Positions 26,701 through 35,420 of a stretch of 64,000 bases of DNA are shown one piece after another. The DNA lies in assembly GCF_003814835.1 (NCBI RefSeq), contig NZ_RKRG01000002.1, forward strand, positions 372,001 to 436,000, given 5' to 3'. Position 1 is the first letter of the stretch; each line of letters starts with the position of its first letter. The DNA is from Methanobrevibacter gottschalkii DSM 11977. GTDB taxonomy: Archaea > Methanobacteriota > Methanobacteria > Methanobacteriales > Methanobacteriaceae. The position numbers and the translations under genes were made by a program. Under the pieces are notes generated by a model, which saw nothing but the letters and a program-made list of their open reading frames with translations, was not told the origin of the DNA and ran no database searches.

Positions 26701-29700
26701 CATTTTTCGATCAAATGTCTGATGCAGAAAGTGATGAGGAAGAAGCTACTTCATTAGACATGGAAAGTATCTTGCATTTGTGTAAATTGTCATTCCCAGT
26801 TAAAATGCTTAAATGGCACTATCGTAGTCGTCATGAATCATTAATTACAGTTTCAAATAGGGAATTTTATGATAATGATTTATTAGTTTATCCTTCACCT
26901 TCTCATAATGATCCTGAGCTTGGTTTGAAGTTTCACTACAATCCAAATACCGCGTATCATAGAGGTTCCTCTTCTGCAAACCCTCTGGAAGCTCAGGATG
27001 TTGTAGAAGAAATATTCAATCATTTTGAAAAATATGGTGATACAAAAAGTTTAGGTGTTGGAACATTTTCTGTTGCTCAAAAAAATGCAATTCTTGAAGC
27101 TTTGGAAGTAAAACGTAAAGAAAGGCCTGAATTCGAACCTTTATTTTCGGATAATAAAGATGAAAGATTCTTTGTTAAAAACCTTGAAACAATCCAAGGT
27201 GATGAAAGAGATGTTATATTAATCAGTGTGGGTTATGGTTATGATCAAGATAGAAAAATGTCTCTTAACTTCGGTCCTTTAAACCAGAACGGTGGTGAAA
27301 GAAGGCTTAATGTATTAATTACACGTGCAAGAGAAAAATGTGTTGTATTTTCAAACTTTAAAGCTTATGACATGAAATTAACAGCGAATCCACCATATGG
27401 TGTAAAATCTCTAAAAGAATTTTTAGAATATGCTGAAAACTTAACATTAGGCACTGATAATCAAGATTCTTATACAAGAGAACCATTTGAAGATGCAATA
27501 GCTAGTTTTCTGGAAGAAAACGGTTATACAGTTGATAGACAGATTGGTTGTGCAGGATTTAGGGTAGATCTTGCTATTGTTGATGATGAGAATCCGGGGA
27601 AATATATTTTAGGAATTACAACTGATGGTAAAATGTATTCTTCAAGTAAAGTAGCACGGGACCGGGATAGACTACGTGAGCAGGTCTTAAGCGGACTTGG
27701 CTGGAAACTTTACCATTTATGGTCAACTGACTGGTATAGAAACAGGGATTTAGGACGTAAAAAATTATTGGATTTTGTTCAAAAATCAATTCGCCAAACT
27801 CGCGAAGAAGAAAAACGTAAATCAGAAGAAGAGAAAAAATTAGCTGAAAAAAGAAGATTAGAAGCTGAAAAAAAAGCTGAAGAGTTACGTATTGCACGTG
27901 AAAAAGAAGAAGCAGAAAGAAAGGCTAAAGAAGAACAAGAAACTAATAATGAAATAAACATTGGAGATATTGGTCCAGCAGACTTTGTTGAAGTTGAAAA
28001 AGTTGATGATGGGGATTTCTTAGAAAAACCTATTGATGTTAGTTCAATTAATCCTTCTGAATTCTTTGAAGAGGAACCCTCAAGGAATTCAATAAATGAA
28101 GATAAAACAACAAAAGAGACTCCTTCTGAGTTTGTCAGTATTGAACATCCGGATAAAGATGTTGATTTTAAAAATAATTCTTCTGAAGTTGCTAATCAAT
28201 ATTCTTCTGATGATGAATCATTTGAGGTAAGGAATAACGATTTTAAAGATATTGAATCTGAACATCCTAAATCAGATGAAGATGATGATGAAGTCAAAAT
28301 TGAATCTCTTGATGATTTAAATGCTGATGAATATAATGAAGAAAATGAATCATATGAAGAAATTCATAAAGAAAATACTTCTAAAGTCATGGAAAATGAT
28401 GAAGATTATTCTGATGAATCGGATAGTATTTCTAAAAAGCTTTCTGATAAATTCAAATCAATTTTAAAATCTGATGGGCAAGAACAAGAAGAAAATACTC
28501 ATTCATTCTTTTCATCTTCTAAATTTGCAAAGGATTTAGGTAAAAATTCAGATTTAAATGATGAAAAATCTTTTGAAGTAAATGATGAATTTGATTCAAA
28601 AATCAATGAATATACTGATAATGAAATTCTTGAAGAAAATCCAGTTGATCTGGATTCAAAAGAAGATACATCTGTAAATGAAGAGGATACTTCAGATTTC
28701 AAAACACCAAAATTTAGTAATAAAATTGATTTAGAATCTGATGATTTCATTGTTGTTGATCATGAAGATAATGAAGTTTCGAAGTCTTCTTCTGAAAATA
28801 TTGAAAATGATGATTTCATTGTTGTTGATCATGATAATGATGAAGTTTCGAAGTCTTCTTCTGAAAATATTGAAAATGATGATTTCATTGTTGTTGATTA
28901 TGAAGATAATGAAATTGATGAAAATCAAAAATATTCTTCTGTTGGATCTGATTTAGATGATGAAGTTATAATGGATTATAATGAAGTTCCTAAAAATAAA
29001 TCTTATAGTGATAAAACTGAAGATATTTCCAATGAAACTACTGATGATAAAGTTGATTTAGATCCTGAAGAGGATTATATTTATGTTGACCATAGTCATG
29101 ACGATGAACGTGTATTGGATGAAGATGATGTGGAAAAATTCAGTTTCAAATCTGATGAAATTTCCGAAGAACCGGAATTTGAAGTTGATAAAAAACCACA
29201 AGGTCAAAAACAATATCATAGAAAAGGGAGTACTTTTGTAAAATCAATTATTTCTGATGTTGTCATGGGAGAATCACATCTTGAACAAGAAGAAGTTGAA
29301 ACAGTTAAAGGGGAAATAATTGAAGAAGATGAGGATTATGACTATAAAGATGCTCCAAGTGATGATTCTGTTGTTGAAGCGGAAATTGTCTATGATGATG
29401 AAGAGTTGAATATTCTCAATGACAATCTTCCTGATGATGCCCTTGAAAAACCAACTCCTAAACATGTTTATGACGATGAAGAGTTGAATATTTTCAATGA
29501 CAATCTTCCTGATGATACTCTTGAAAAACCAGCTCCTAAAAGAAATCATGATATTGAAAATGATGATCTTGATAAGCCAACTCCAAAAATGGATTATACT
29601 GAAGGCGATGAATTAAATATATTTACCGATGATTTACCAGATTTAAATAAAGAAGAAATTAACAGAAATGCAACTGATATTGTAACTAAGGCAATGGAAG

Positions 29701-30932
29701 AATTCCTTGAGGACGTATTTGAAAATGATGATGACATTGAGAAAATTGAATTAGAAAATGAAATTAAAGAAGACATTCCTCAAGATAATGAAATGGTTAT
29801 TGAAGATAAGGGAATAACAGAACACAATATAGAGGAAACTTCAAACGATATTGGTGATGGCGTTACTTATTATCAAGGTTCTAATGATGTAAGAAGTAAA
29901 CTTAGAAAAAACAATTTCTACTATGAAGAAGAAAAACCAAAATCTGTTAGAGAATCCATTAAAGGAATTAAAAAAGACATGGAATATATAAATAAATCGT
30001 TAAAGGAAATTGAAAATCCTACTAAAATTGATTATGTTTCTGTTGTTGATAGAACTGAAGAATATGATCCAATGGATTATTTAAATATTCCAAGTGATGA
30101 TGATTCTGATAAAATCATTGAAAAAGAAGAAGAATTAACATTTGCTGAAAAAGAAGAGTTAAGAATTGAAAAAGAAATGATGATGGATGATCTTAAAAAA
30201 GAAATAAAAGAAGAAAAAGATGTCATTGTTCCAGTTCATGAACAGGATAGGCGAGAAGAGCTTAAAGATCAAGCATTGGAAAATATTATCTTAAGCGCCA
30301 ATGAAGATTATAAGGAAATAGAACGTGAAAGACGTAGAAAAGATAATCAGTTTAAATCATTTGATGATAATAAACTTCCGGGAAAAAGAAAAATGGAAGA
30401 TGAAATTGTTGATTATGTCCATATTGAGGATATTGGATTACATTCCTCAGATGAGTTATACAGACAATCAATAGATAAAATTGCTAAATCTATCAATGAT
30501 ATCGTAGACATTGAAGGTCCAATTCATGTTAGTGAAGTTACAAAAAGAGTTAAAGAGTCATGTAATATTAAAAGAGCGGGAGCTAACTTGAAAAAACGTG
30601 TTAATGAAGGAATCAGTGAAGCTGAAAAATTAGGATATATTATTAGAATTGGAAATTTTTTATATGATTCTTCAAACAATAATATTGTCATTAGGAAAAG
30701 AAATAAACCAAATATTGAGCTGATTTCAGATGAAGAAATAGCTAAAAGTATTGAGACAGTATTGCTTCACAAGCAAAATGTTACAACAAAACAAATTGCA
30801 AAGGAAGCATCACGTAATTTTGGTTTCAAATCAACTTCTAAAAAGACAGCTACAAGAATTAATAGCATTTTGGATTTAATGATTGCTAATAATAAAGTTA
30901 AACTGGATAAAGATATTGTTGAACTTAAATAG
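23757..30932 (+). CDS. Giant DUF4011-helicase / Vsr-like nuclease / DUF3320 protein (Hhe-like)
   Basis: 2391 aa. Order: DUF4011-like N-terminus (FKNLRKELLDLTLRNQLLNF; about 1-300); SF1 helicase with Walker A VEGPPGTGKSQT (about 312-322), a long helical insertion, DEASQ (about 949), GDTQQLPPTSF, GDERDVILIS (about 1148) and LNVLITRARE (about 1187); a Vsr/DUF559-like domain (about 1240-1340: FRVDLAIVDDENPGKYILGI, ARDRDRLREQVLSGLGWKLY, WSTDW); a Glu/Lys coiled coil (about 1346-1400); about 800 residues of Asp/Glu/Ser/Asn-rich disordered sequence with tandem repeats; and a DUF3320-like C-terminus (about 2230-2391). The domain order is that of Hhe anti-phage proteins, from memory. The nuclease motif has ITTDG where I expect IExDG. 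A repair role with the adjacent uvrC is the alternative. Confidence 0.88.
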   Translation: MLNKSSNIIEKEFKNLRKELLDLTLRNQLLNFKSRAKTITIVNQTPVNLFQTLVLQDNKMYFVANKKDKKEDKSSVWDHIPFDFSKFSEGDKKLATELTPKELQKRLYYINNQAKTMLQEQGYNILYLAIGFLEWTDKSKPKQRNNAPLVLIPVAMERKKVGESFNLEWTGEDIQTNISLKAKLLEAGIDFPDFEFKRYGEVIDHYIASVRRSVSKMDGWTVNNNVALGFFSFTKFVMYNDLNPEAWEDNVDLTKNELIQAIFNPAKNDHESFREEDIDSRLEYQNMYQVLDADSSQIAAIQDVKAGRNLVVEGPPGTGKSQTIVNLIAELLAEGKSVLFVSEKMAALDVVKDRLTGVGLGKFVLELHSHKTRRKKFLKELQKATNVQSQEPLNIDQTIRKLETLRRQLDDYSQIIHKPVFAVNLSAFQLYGMKESADDHFATKNALMPLVRFDNPESITLKDLDDMKIALENLAELYQTISKENPWSKCSPKSLLPADLREIEMLIGDSLYALDNFLVERGRVYDIYGIKKPDTLNEFQNSLSAFEIIKSQNAELIDGNILKSGAWNNNNDDAFKLIQELQRYQKYAETLTKFNQSIFQADIDGLVYELRNISNKKFRFFNNKQHIELVERYYSIPVSGSVDDIIRELQEAKTIINIRKSLEANNALGQKYFGGYWHLNANIDDLNAIAKWMHEFTALVHEGTFSENTIELMSKDLFDIKPERDLSDYIDAGEEFVHVLSRLKDKLNPRSKLIFKRETGDVPFESWKEQLYNWRGQLSSLHLWSQYLNTKNSLKSSNAKMFVDSIEKRNIKKEDIEALVDGNFADSLLNILFVENQELATFVGELHENRIREFKDLDKQILVLNRKRIYQKLNSNIPKIFGGTENPQAKILAGEFTRKSGHMPVRKLLEKTGGMIKQIKPCFMMSPLSIAQYLDPTNEELQFDVVIFDEASQVKPEDALGAFMRGKTAVVMGDTQQLPPTSFFDQMSDAESDEEEATSLDMESILHLCKLSFPVKMLKWHYRSRHESLITVSNREFYDNDLLVYPSPSHNDPELGLKFHYNPNTAYHRGSSSANPLEAQDVVEEIFNHFEKYGDTKSLGVGTFSVAQKNAILEALEVKRKERPEFEPLFSDNKDERFFVKNLETIQGDERDVILISVGYGYDQDRKMSLNFGPLNQNGGERRLNVLITRAREKCVVFSNFKAYDMKLTANPPYGVKSLKEFLEYAENLTLGTDNQDSYTREPFEDAIASFLEENGYTVDRQIGCAGFRVDLAIVDDENPGKYILGITTDGKMYSSSKVARDRDRLREQVLSGLGWKLYHLWSTDWYRNRDLGRKKLLDFVQKSIRQTREEEKRKSEEEKKLAEKRRLEAEKKAEELRIAREKEEAERKAKEEQETNNEINIGDIGPADFVEVEKVDDGDFLEKPIDVSSINPSEFFEEEPSRNSINEDKTTKETPSEFVSIEHPDKDVDFKNNSSEVANQYSSDDESFEVRNNDFKDIESEHPKSDEDDDEVKIESLDDLNADEYNEENESYEEIHKENTSKVMENDEDYSDESDSISKKLSDKFKSILKSDGQEQEENTHSFFSSSKFAKDLGKNSDLNDEKSFEVNDEFDSKINEYTDNEILEENPVDLDSKEDTSVNEEDTSDFKTPKFSNKIDLESDDFIVVDHEDNEVSKSSSENIENDDFIVVDHDNDEVSKSSSENIENDDFIVVDYEDNEIDENQKYSSVGSDLDDEVIMDYNEVPKNKSYSDKTEDISNETTDDKVDLDPEEDYIYVDHSHDDERVLDEDDVEKFSFKSDEISEEPEFEVDKKPQGQKQYHRKGSTFVKSIISDVVMGESHLEQEEVETVKGEIIEEDEDYDYKDAPSDDSVVEAEIVYDDEELNILNDNLPDDALEKPTPKHVYDDEELNIFNDNLPDDTLEKPAPKRNHDIENDDLDKPTPKMDYTEGDELNIFTDDLPDLNKEEINRNATDIVTKAMEEFLEDVFENDDDIEKIELENEIKEDIPQDNEMVIEDKGITEHNIEETSNDIGDGVTYYQGSNDVRSKLRKNNFYYEEEKPKSVRESIKGIKKDMEYINKSLKEIENPTKIDYVSVVDRTEEYDPMDYLNIPSDDDSDKIIEKEEELTFAEKEELRIEKEMMMDDLKKEIKEEKDVIVPVHEQDRREELKDQALENIILSANEDYKEIERERRRKDNQFKSFDDNKLPGKRKMEDEIVDYVHIEDIGLHSSDELYRQSIDKIAKSINDIVDIEGPIHVSEVTKRVKESCNIKRAGANLKKRVNEGISEAEKLGYIIRIGNFLYDSSNNNIVIRKRNKPNIELISDEEIAKSIETVLLHKQNVTTKQIAKEASRNFGFKSTSKKTATRINSILDLMIANNKVKLDKDIVELK
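28740..28913 (+). repeat. Coding tandem repeat, 69-bp unit, 2.5 copies
   Basis: Units begin at 28740, 28809 and 28878 with GATGATTTCATTGTTGTTGA; the third stops after 36 bases. Each full unit encodes 23 residues, DDFIVVDHEDNEVSKSSSEN plus IEN. The copies are nearly identical at DNA level, so the duplication is recent and copy number may vary between strains. It lies in the disordered linker of the giant helicase protein. Confidence 0.9.
29391..29546 (+). repeat. Coding tandem repeat, 78-bp unit, 2 copies plus a degenerate third
   Basis: Units begin at 29391 and 29469 (TATGATGATGAAGAGTTGAA / TATGACGATGAAGAGTTGAA) and encode 26 residues beginning YDDEELNI and ending DLPD/NLPDD-x-LEKP-x-PK. A diverged third copy continues to about 29640 (EGDELNIFTDDLPD). 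Second repeat family in the acidic linker of the giant helicase protein. Confidence 0.85.
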
Positions 30933-30940
30933 GATATATC

Positions 30941-32692
30941 ATGTCAACCAAAGTTAAATCTCCTGATAATTTGCCAAATAAACCTGGTGTCTATATTATG
31001 AGAGACAATACAGACACTATAATTTATATAGGCAAAGCAAAAAATCTTATAAAAAGAGTCAAATCTTATTTTAGAGAAAAACTTGATAGGCCAAAAACTC
31101 AAGTTTTAATGAGTCATTTTGATAGTTTAGAGTATATTGTAACTAATTCTGAAAAAGAAGCTTTGATATTGGAAGCTAATTTAATTAAAAAGCATCGCCC
31201 AAGATATAATGTCCAACTAAAAGACGATAAAAGATATCCTTATGTTAAAATTACTGATGAGGAATTCCCACGTTTGGTCATTACAAGAAATGTAACAAAA
31301 AATGGGGTGTATTTTGGTCCGTTTACTGATGTGGGTTCAGTTAAACAGACTGTTAAATTTTTAAAATCATTATTCAAAATAAGAACCTGCCGTAATATGA
31401 ATGGGCCTTGCTTAAACTCACAGATTGATTTATGTTATGCCCCCTGTGATGGAAGAATTTCTAAAAAAGAATATTCTGAAATTATAAATAAAATTGATTT
31501 GTTTTTCCAAGGAAAATACTCAACTATTGTTAAAAATCTTAAAAAAGAGATGGCGGATGCCGCTGGTAAGGAAGAGTTTGAAAAGGCAGCTGTGATAAGG
31601 GATCAAATTTCATCTATTGAGGAGATAATGGAAAAGCAATTTGTTGATTTGGTTGATGATGATTTGGATCAGGATGTAATAGCTATGGCTATGGGTAAAA
31701 ATGAGGTTGTAGTTATTATAATGCCGATTAGAAATGGAAAAATTGTTGGCCGTGATGACTTTTTAATGAGTGGCTCTAAGTATGATTCACCTTCAGAAGT
31801 TATGTTTTCATTTATACAGCAGTATTATGGTTATAACAGACATATTCCAAAGCAAATTCTTTTAGATGAGGATATTAATGATAAAAAATTGCTTGAAGAT
31901 TGGTTAAGTGATTTGAGGGGTAATAAAGTTAGAATTAAAATTCCTCAAAAGGGTGTTAAATTAAGGCTTGTAAAAATGGCTAAGAAAAATGCTGAGATTA
32001 TTAAACATCAAAAGAAAAAAATGGAAAATTCATTAATAGAACTTAAAAAATACCTTAAGCTTGAAAGAATACCTCATGTAATTGAAGGATATGATATTAG
32101 TAATATTTCAGGTAAGTTTGCAGTTGGTTCAAAAGTATCATTTAAAGATGCAAAACCTAATAAAAAAATGTATAAACATTTTAAGATGGAAACTCCTGGT
32201 CCGAACGATTTTGCAATGATGGAAGAATTATTGACCCGTAGATTAAAACTGATTGATTCAGACCCTGAACCTGACTTAATTGTGATTGATGGGGGTAAAG
32301 GACAGCTTGGTATGGCTTGTGGTGTATTGGAGAAATTAAATCTTACTCATATACCTATCATTGGGCTTGCAAAGGAATTTGAAGAGATATATATTCCAAA
32401 TTCAAAACGTCCTATTATTATTCCTAAAAATAACAGGGCACTACATTTGCTTCAGCAAGTTCGTGATGAATCTCACCGTTTTGCGATAACATATCATAGA
32501 AAACTCCGCAGCAATGATATTCAAGCCTCTTCTCTTGATGATATCGTTGGAATTGGCAAAAAGAGAAAAATTAATCTTTTAAGAGAATTCGGTAGTGTTG
32601 ATAACATTAAAGAGGCGTCAATTGAGGAATTAGCTAAAATAGACGGCATGAATTTAAAAACGGCTAAAAATGTTTATAATTATTATCACTAA
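30941..32692 (+). CDS. uvrC: Excinuclease ABC subunit C
   Basis: 583 aa. N-terminal GIY-YIG nuclease (PNKPGVYIMRDNTDTIIYIG ... NLIKRVKSYF), a Cys-rich stretch (CRNMNGPCLNSQIDLCYAPC) typical of UvrC, a UVR motif around residue 205 (EFEKAAVIRDQISSIEEI), the RNase H-like second nuclease (IEGYDISNISGKFAVGSKVSF ... LIVIDGGKGQLGMA), and C-terminal helix-hairpin-helix (IVGIGKKRKINLLREFGS). It makes both incisions in UvrABC nucleotide excision repair, a bacterial system acquired by some methanogens. Starts 8 bp after the giant helicase gene; uvrA and uvrB are not in this window. Confidence 0.96.
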   Translation: MSTKVKSPDNLPNKPGVYIMRDNTDTIIYIGKAKNLIKRVKSYFREKLDRPKTQVLMSHFDSLEYIVTNSEKEALILEANLIKKHRPRYNVQLKDDKRYPYVKITDEEFPRLVITRNVTKNGVYFGPFTDVGSVKQTVKFLKSLFKIRTCRNMNGPCLNSQIDLCYAPCDGRISKKEYSEIINKIDLFFQGKYSTIVKNLKKEMADAAGKEEFEKAAVIRDQISSIEEIMEKQFVDLVDDDLDQDVIAMAMGKNEVVVIIMPIRNGKIVGRDDFLMSGSKYDSPSEVMFSFIQQYYGYNRHIPKQILLDEDINDKKLLEDWLSDLRGNKVRIKIPQKGVKLRLVKMAKKNAEIIKHQKKKMENSLIELKKYLKLERIPHVIEGYDISNISGKFAVGSKVSFKDAKPNKKMYKHFKMETPGPNDFAMMEELLTRRLKLIDSDPEPDLIVIDGGKGQLGMACGVLEKLNLTHIPIIGLAKEFEEIYIPNSKRPIIIPKNNRALHLLQQVRDESHRFAITYHRKLRSNDIQASSLDDIVGIGKKRKINLLREFGSVDNIKEASIEELAKIDGMNLKTAKNVYNYYH

Positions 32693-32794
32693 TGTAATAT
32701 TAATTTTTATTAAAATCGGCTAATTTTCCATTAAGTTTAAATATGAGTTTCATAATAAACTCTTCATAAGAAATGTAAAAAAGGTTTTTTAATT

Positions 32795-33334
32795 ATGGTG
32801 AAATGTCCACGTTGTGGTTATGAGAATTCATCCACAGCAGTATATTGTGATAATTGTGCATATCTTCTGACTGATTCTGAAGGAAACAGAATTGATAATT
32901 CTCCTAGAGTTAGTAGTTGGAATATAAGTTTTGCAAAAAAAATTGTTATCGTATTGGGAATAATTGTTATTGCAATGTTACTATTCTCATTTATTTATAA
33001 TAATACTCAACCTTCTCATGAAGATTCTTTAAATTTAATAACGGATAATGGTACTGTTCATAAAACTGCTTCTTACCCATATAAAGCTGTAATTGAATAT
33101 GAAGGTAGTTGGGGTGCTAAAATGGGTGATCCAAATTATCTAGTAAGTGAAGATGGTTATGGCACTAAATCATTTGTACTCGATTGCGCTGCTTGGGATA
33201 GAGTATCTATTTCTGCACAAAAATATGATTATGGTGAAGGGGAGTTGCATGTTAAATTATTAAGAAATGGCGAAGTTGTAGCTGAAAATTCAACTACAAA
33301 TGTTACTGGTGCTGTTGTAGTTAATTATAATTAG
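32795..33334 (+). CDS. Zinc-ribbon membrane-anchored protein
   Basis: 179 aa. N-terminal zinc ribbon CPRCGYENSSTAVYCDNCAYL (residues 4-24), one transmembrane helix (about 48-69, KKIVIVLGIIVIAMLLFSFIY), and an outside domain of beta character (EYEGSWGAKMGDPNY ... VKLLRNGEVVAENSTTN) ending in NYN. This build, a cytoplasmic zinc ribbon with an extracytoplasmic beta domain, recurs in Methanobrevibacter genomes. The function is unknown. It stands alone, convergent with the next gene, with a 4-bp overlap of the ends. Confidence 0.75.
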   Translation: MVKCPRCGYENSSTAVYCDNCAYLLTDSEGNRIDNSPRVSSWNISFAKKIVIVLGIIVIAMLLFSFIYNNTQPSHEDSLNLITDNGTVHKTASYPYKAVIEYEGSWGAKMGDPNYLVSEDGYGTKSFVLDCAAWDRVSISAQKYDYGEGELHVKLLRNGEVVAENSTTNVTGAVVVNYN

Positions 33335-33627
33335 TCCATTTGATTAATTTTTGATTCTAATAAATTAATTAATTCATCAGTTTTATATAGTCTAATTTCC
33401 TGATCACTGCCTTTGAATATTTTGATGAATTCAATAAGATCACTACATAATTGCTCATATTGAATATTTAGTGTATTGTAGCTGTTCATTAGTGCAAATA
33501 TTTTGTCTTTTTCAATTTTTTCAGGTTCCTTTAAAATCCTTTCTATATTCACAAAATGAGTTTCAATCATAAGTTTTTCTTCTTCTAAAATGTTTTGATA
33601 TTCTTGAATCTTGTCTTCACTAGCCAC
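33331..33627 (-). CDS. Hypothetical helical protein
   Basis: 98 aa if it starts at the GTG at 33627, placed behind a GTGAT ribosome site; a GTG at 33636 would add three residues. The protein is predicted to be helical throughout with heptad-like Leu/Ile spacing (YQNILEEEKLMIETHFVNIE, LNIQYEQLCSDLIEFIKIF, LINLLESKINQMD). No family recognised. Its 3' end overlaps the convergent zinc-ribbon gene by 4 bp, and it is divergent from atwA. Confidence 0.65.
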   Translation of the reverse strand: MASEDKIQEYQNILEEEKLMIETHFVNIERILKEPEKIEKDKIFALMNSYNTLNIQYEQLCSDLIEFIKIFKGSDQEIRLYKTDELINLLESKINQMD

Positions 33628-33714
33628 TTTAATCACTTTTCTAGTTAATTAATATAAAATATAAATACTTTCATTAATATAAATTTGTATTGATATATAA
33701 TGGGGCAATAAATA

Positions 33715-35418
33715 ATGATAAAAGTTGAAAATGTAAGTAAGGATTATGAATTAGCCGATGGAACTAAAATCACCGCACTTAAAAATGTTAGTTTTGAAGT
33801 TAAAGAAGGTGAAATTTTAGGTATCATGGGTAAAAGTGGTTCAGGCAAGACTACTTTATTAAGAGCACTTAGGGGTGTTGAACATATAGACAATGGAATT
33901 ATTGAAGTAGGTAAAGCAAAAGTTACTTCTGAATCATCTCAATTTTATTATAATAATCTTAAAAAAGAAACTGCAATACATCTTCAGAGATCTTTTGGTA
34001 TATGGCCGGACACTGTTCGTGAAAATGTTTTAAGAAAATTATATGCAAGAAGATATTTTGACGAAGGGGATACTAATTTTGAAATTGCAGAAAGCGAATT
34101 CGGAAAAGAAGCTGATGAACTTTTAGAACTTGTTTCCTTAACCGATAAGCAAGACCATTATGCATCTGTATTAAGTGGCGGTGAAAAACAAAGACTTATT
34201 ATGGCAAGACAACTTGCCAAACAACCTAAAGCTTTACTTCTTGATGAACCTGCAACTATGGCATGCCCTAAAACAAAACAGGAAATATTGGATGCGGTTA
34301 AAAAAATCAACAAAGAATTAAATATAACTGTTGTTGTCGTATCTCATTTACCGGATGTTCAAAAATATTTAGCCGATAGGGTTATTTTACTTGAAAATGG
34401 CGAAATTGCAGAGGAAGGTTCTGCAAATGAAATTTGTGATAAATTCATGGATGAAATGGATGATATTGTTGATATAGACAATATTGCAACTGATGAGGAT
34501 GTTATTCAAGTAAATGATATATATAAAAGATTTTTCTTGTTAACCGGTGGGGAAGTTTTACAAATTGAAGATGTGAATTTTACTGTTCAAAAAGAAAACA
34601 TTCTAAGTATTATTGGTCCAAGCGGTGCTGGTAAAACCGTTCTTTTAAGAATGCTTGGGGGATTGGAGGATCCTGATGAGGGAGAAGTCTTATATAATGT
34701 TGATGATGAATGGAGTGACATTGATATTCCCGGCATGGGCCGTATGAAAATTAGATCTAAATTAGGTTTTATGCACCAAGAATTTGCATTAAATCATTAT
34801 TCAACAGTTTTAAATCAGTTAGCTACTAGATTAGGTTATAAAAATCAGAATATTGTTAAGGAAGCTCAACAGAGAGCTAGGAAAATTGGCCTTAGTGAAG
34901 AATTATTAGATTCGTTTTATTTACTCACTGATCTGCCTGAAATAGAAGCAAGAGACAGATTGAAAAAAGTTGGTCTTGATTCAGATATTTTAGATGATTT
35001 ATTCCCAAGATTTCCTGAAACTGCAACAAAAGAAGCTGTTGCAGACATATTTGAAAGTCTTGATTTGGATATGAGTATTTTACACAGAAAATCTTATGAA
35101 TTATCCGGCGGTCAGAAAGTTCGTGTAATGCTTGCATTAATTTTAGTTTCCAGACCTAAATTCCTACTTTTAGATGAACCGTTTGGAGATTTGGATCCGG
35201 TTACCTTAAGAGATGTTACAAATGCTCTTAAAAAAATATCAAAAGATTATGGAATTACAATTGTAATGATTTCTCACAATACTGACTTTATTAAAGAATT
35301 AAGTAATAGAGCTGTATTTATGGATGACGGAAAAATTATTGATGATAGTGAGGATATTGATAAAATTGTTGATAATTTCATTGATTTCTGTCATGCAGAC
35401 TATTTAAAAGGTGAATAA
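33715..35418 (+). CDS. atwA: Methyl-coenzyme M reductase activation component A2 (double ABC ATPase)
   Basis: 567 aa with two ABC domains. First: Walker A GKSGSGKTT (about 39-47), LSGGEKQR (about 154) and LLLDEPATMACPKTKQ. Second: GPSGAGKTV (about 303), LSGGQKVR (about 463) and LLLDEPFGDLDP. The first Walker B is followed by the unusual PATMACP sequence, a hallmark of A2. The protein is needed with ATP to reduce the nickel of F430 and activate methyl-coenzyme M reductase. Methanogen-specific. The universal stress gene begins 2 bp after the stop codon. Confidence 0.92.
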   Translation: MIKVENVSKDYELADGTKITALKNVSFEVKEGEILGIMGKSGSGKTTLLRALRGVEHIDNGIIEVGKAKVTSESSQFYYNNLKKETAIHLQRSFGIWPDTVRENVLRKLYARRYFDEGDTNFEIAESEFGKEADELLELVSLTDKQDHYASVLSGGEKQRLIMARQLAKQPKALLLDEPATMACPKTKQEILDAVKKINKELNITVVVVSHLPDVQKYLADRVILLENGEIAEEGSANEICDKFMDEMDDIVDIDNIATDEDVIQVNDIYKRFFLLTGGEVLQIEDVNFTVQKENILSIIGPSGAGKTVLLRMLGGLEDPDEGEVLYNVDDEWSDIDIPGMGRMKIRSKLGFMHQEFALNHYSTVLNQLATRLGYKNQNIVKEAQQRARKIGLSEELLDSFYLLTDLPEIEARDRLKKVGLDSDILDDLFPRFPETATKEAVADIFESLDLDMSILHRKSYELSGGQKVRVMLALILVSRPKFLLLDEPFGDLDPVTLRDVTNALKKISKDYGITIVMISHNTDFIKELSNRAVFMDDGKIIDDSEDIDKIVDNFIDFCHADYLKGE

Positions 35419-35420
35419 AA

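Noticed and set aside
28731-28956. Open frames on both strands over the 69-bp repeats
   Set aside because: They are shadows of the repetitive Asp/Val-rich coding sequence of the giant helicase protein; no ribosome sites or sensible protein composition.
28740-29546. CRISPR-like regular repeats
   Set aside because: The units are directly abutting, in frame with a large ORF, and have no variable spacers. They are coding tandem repeats.
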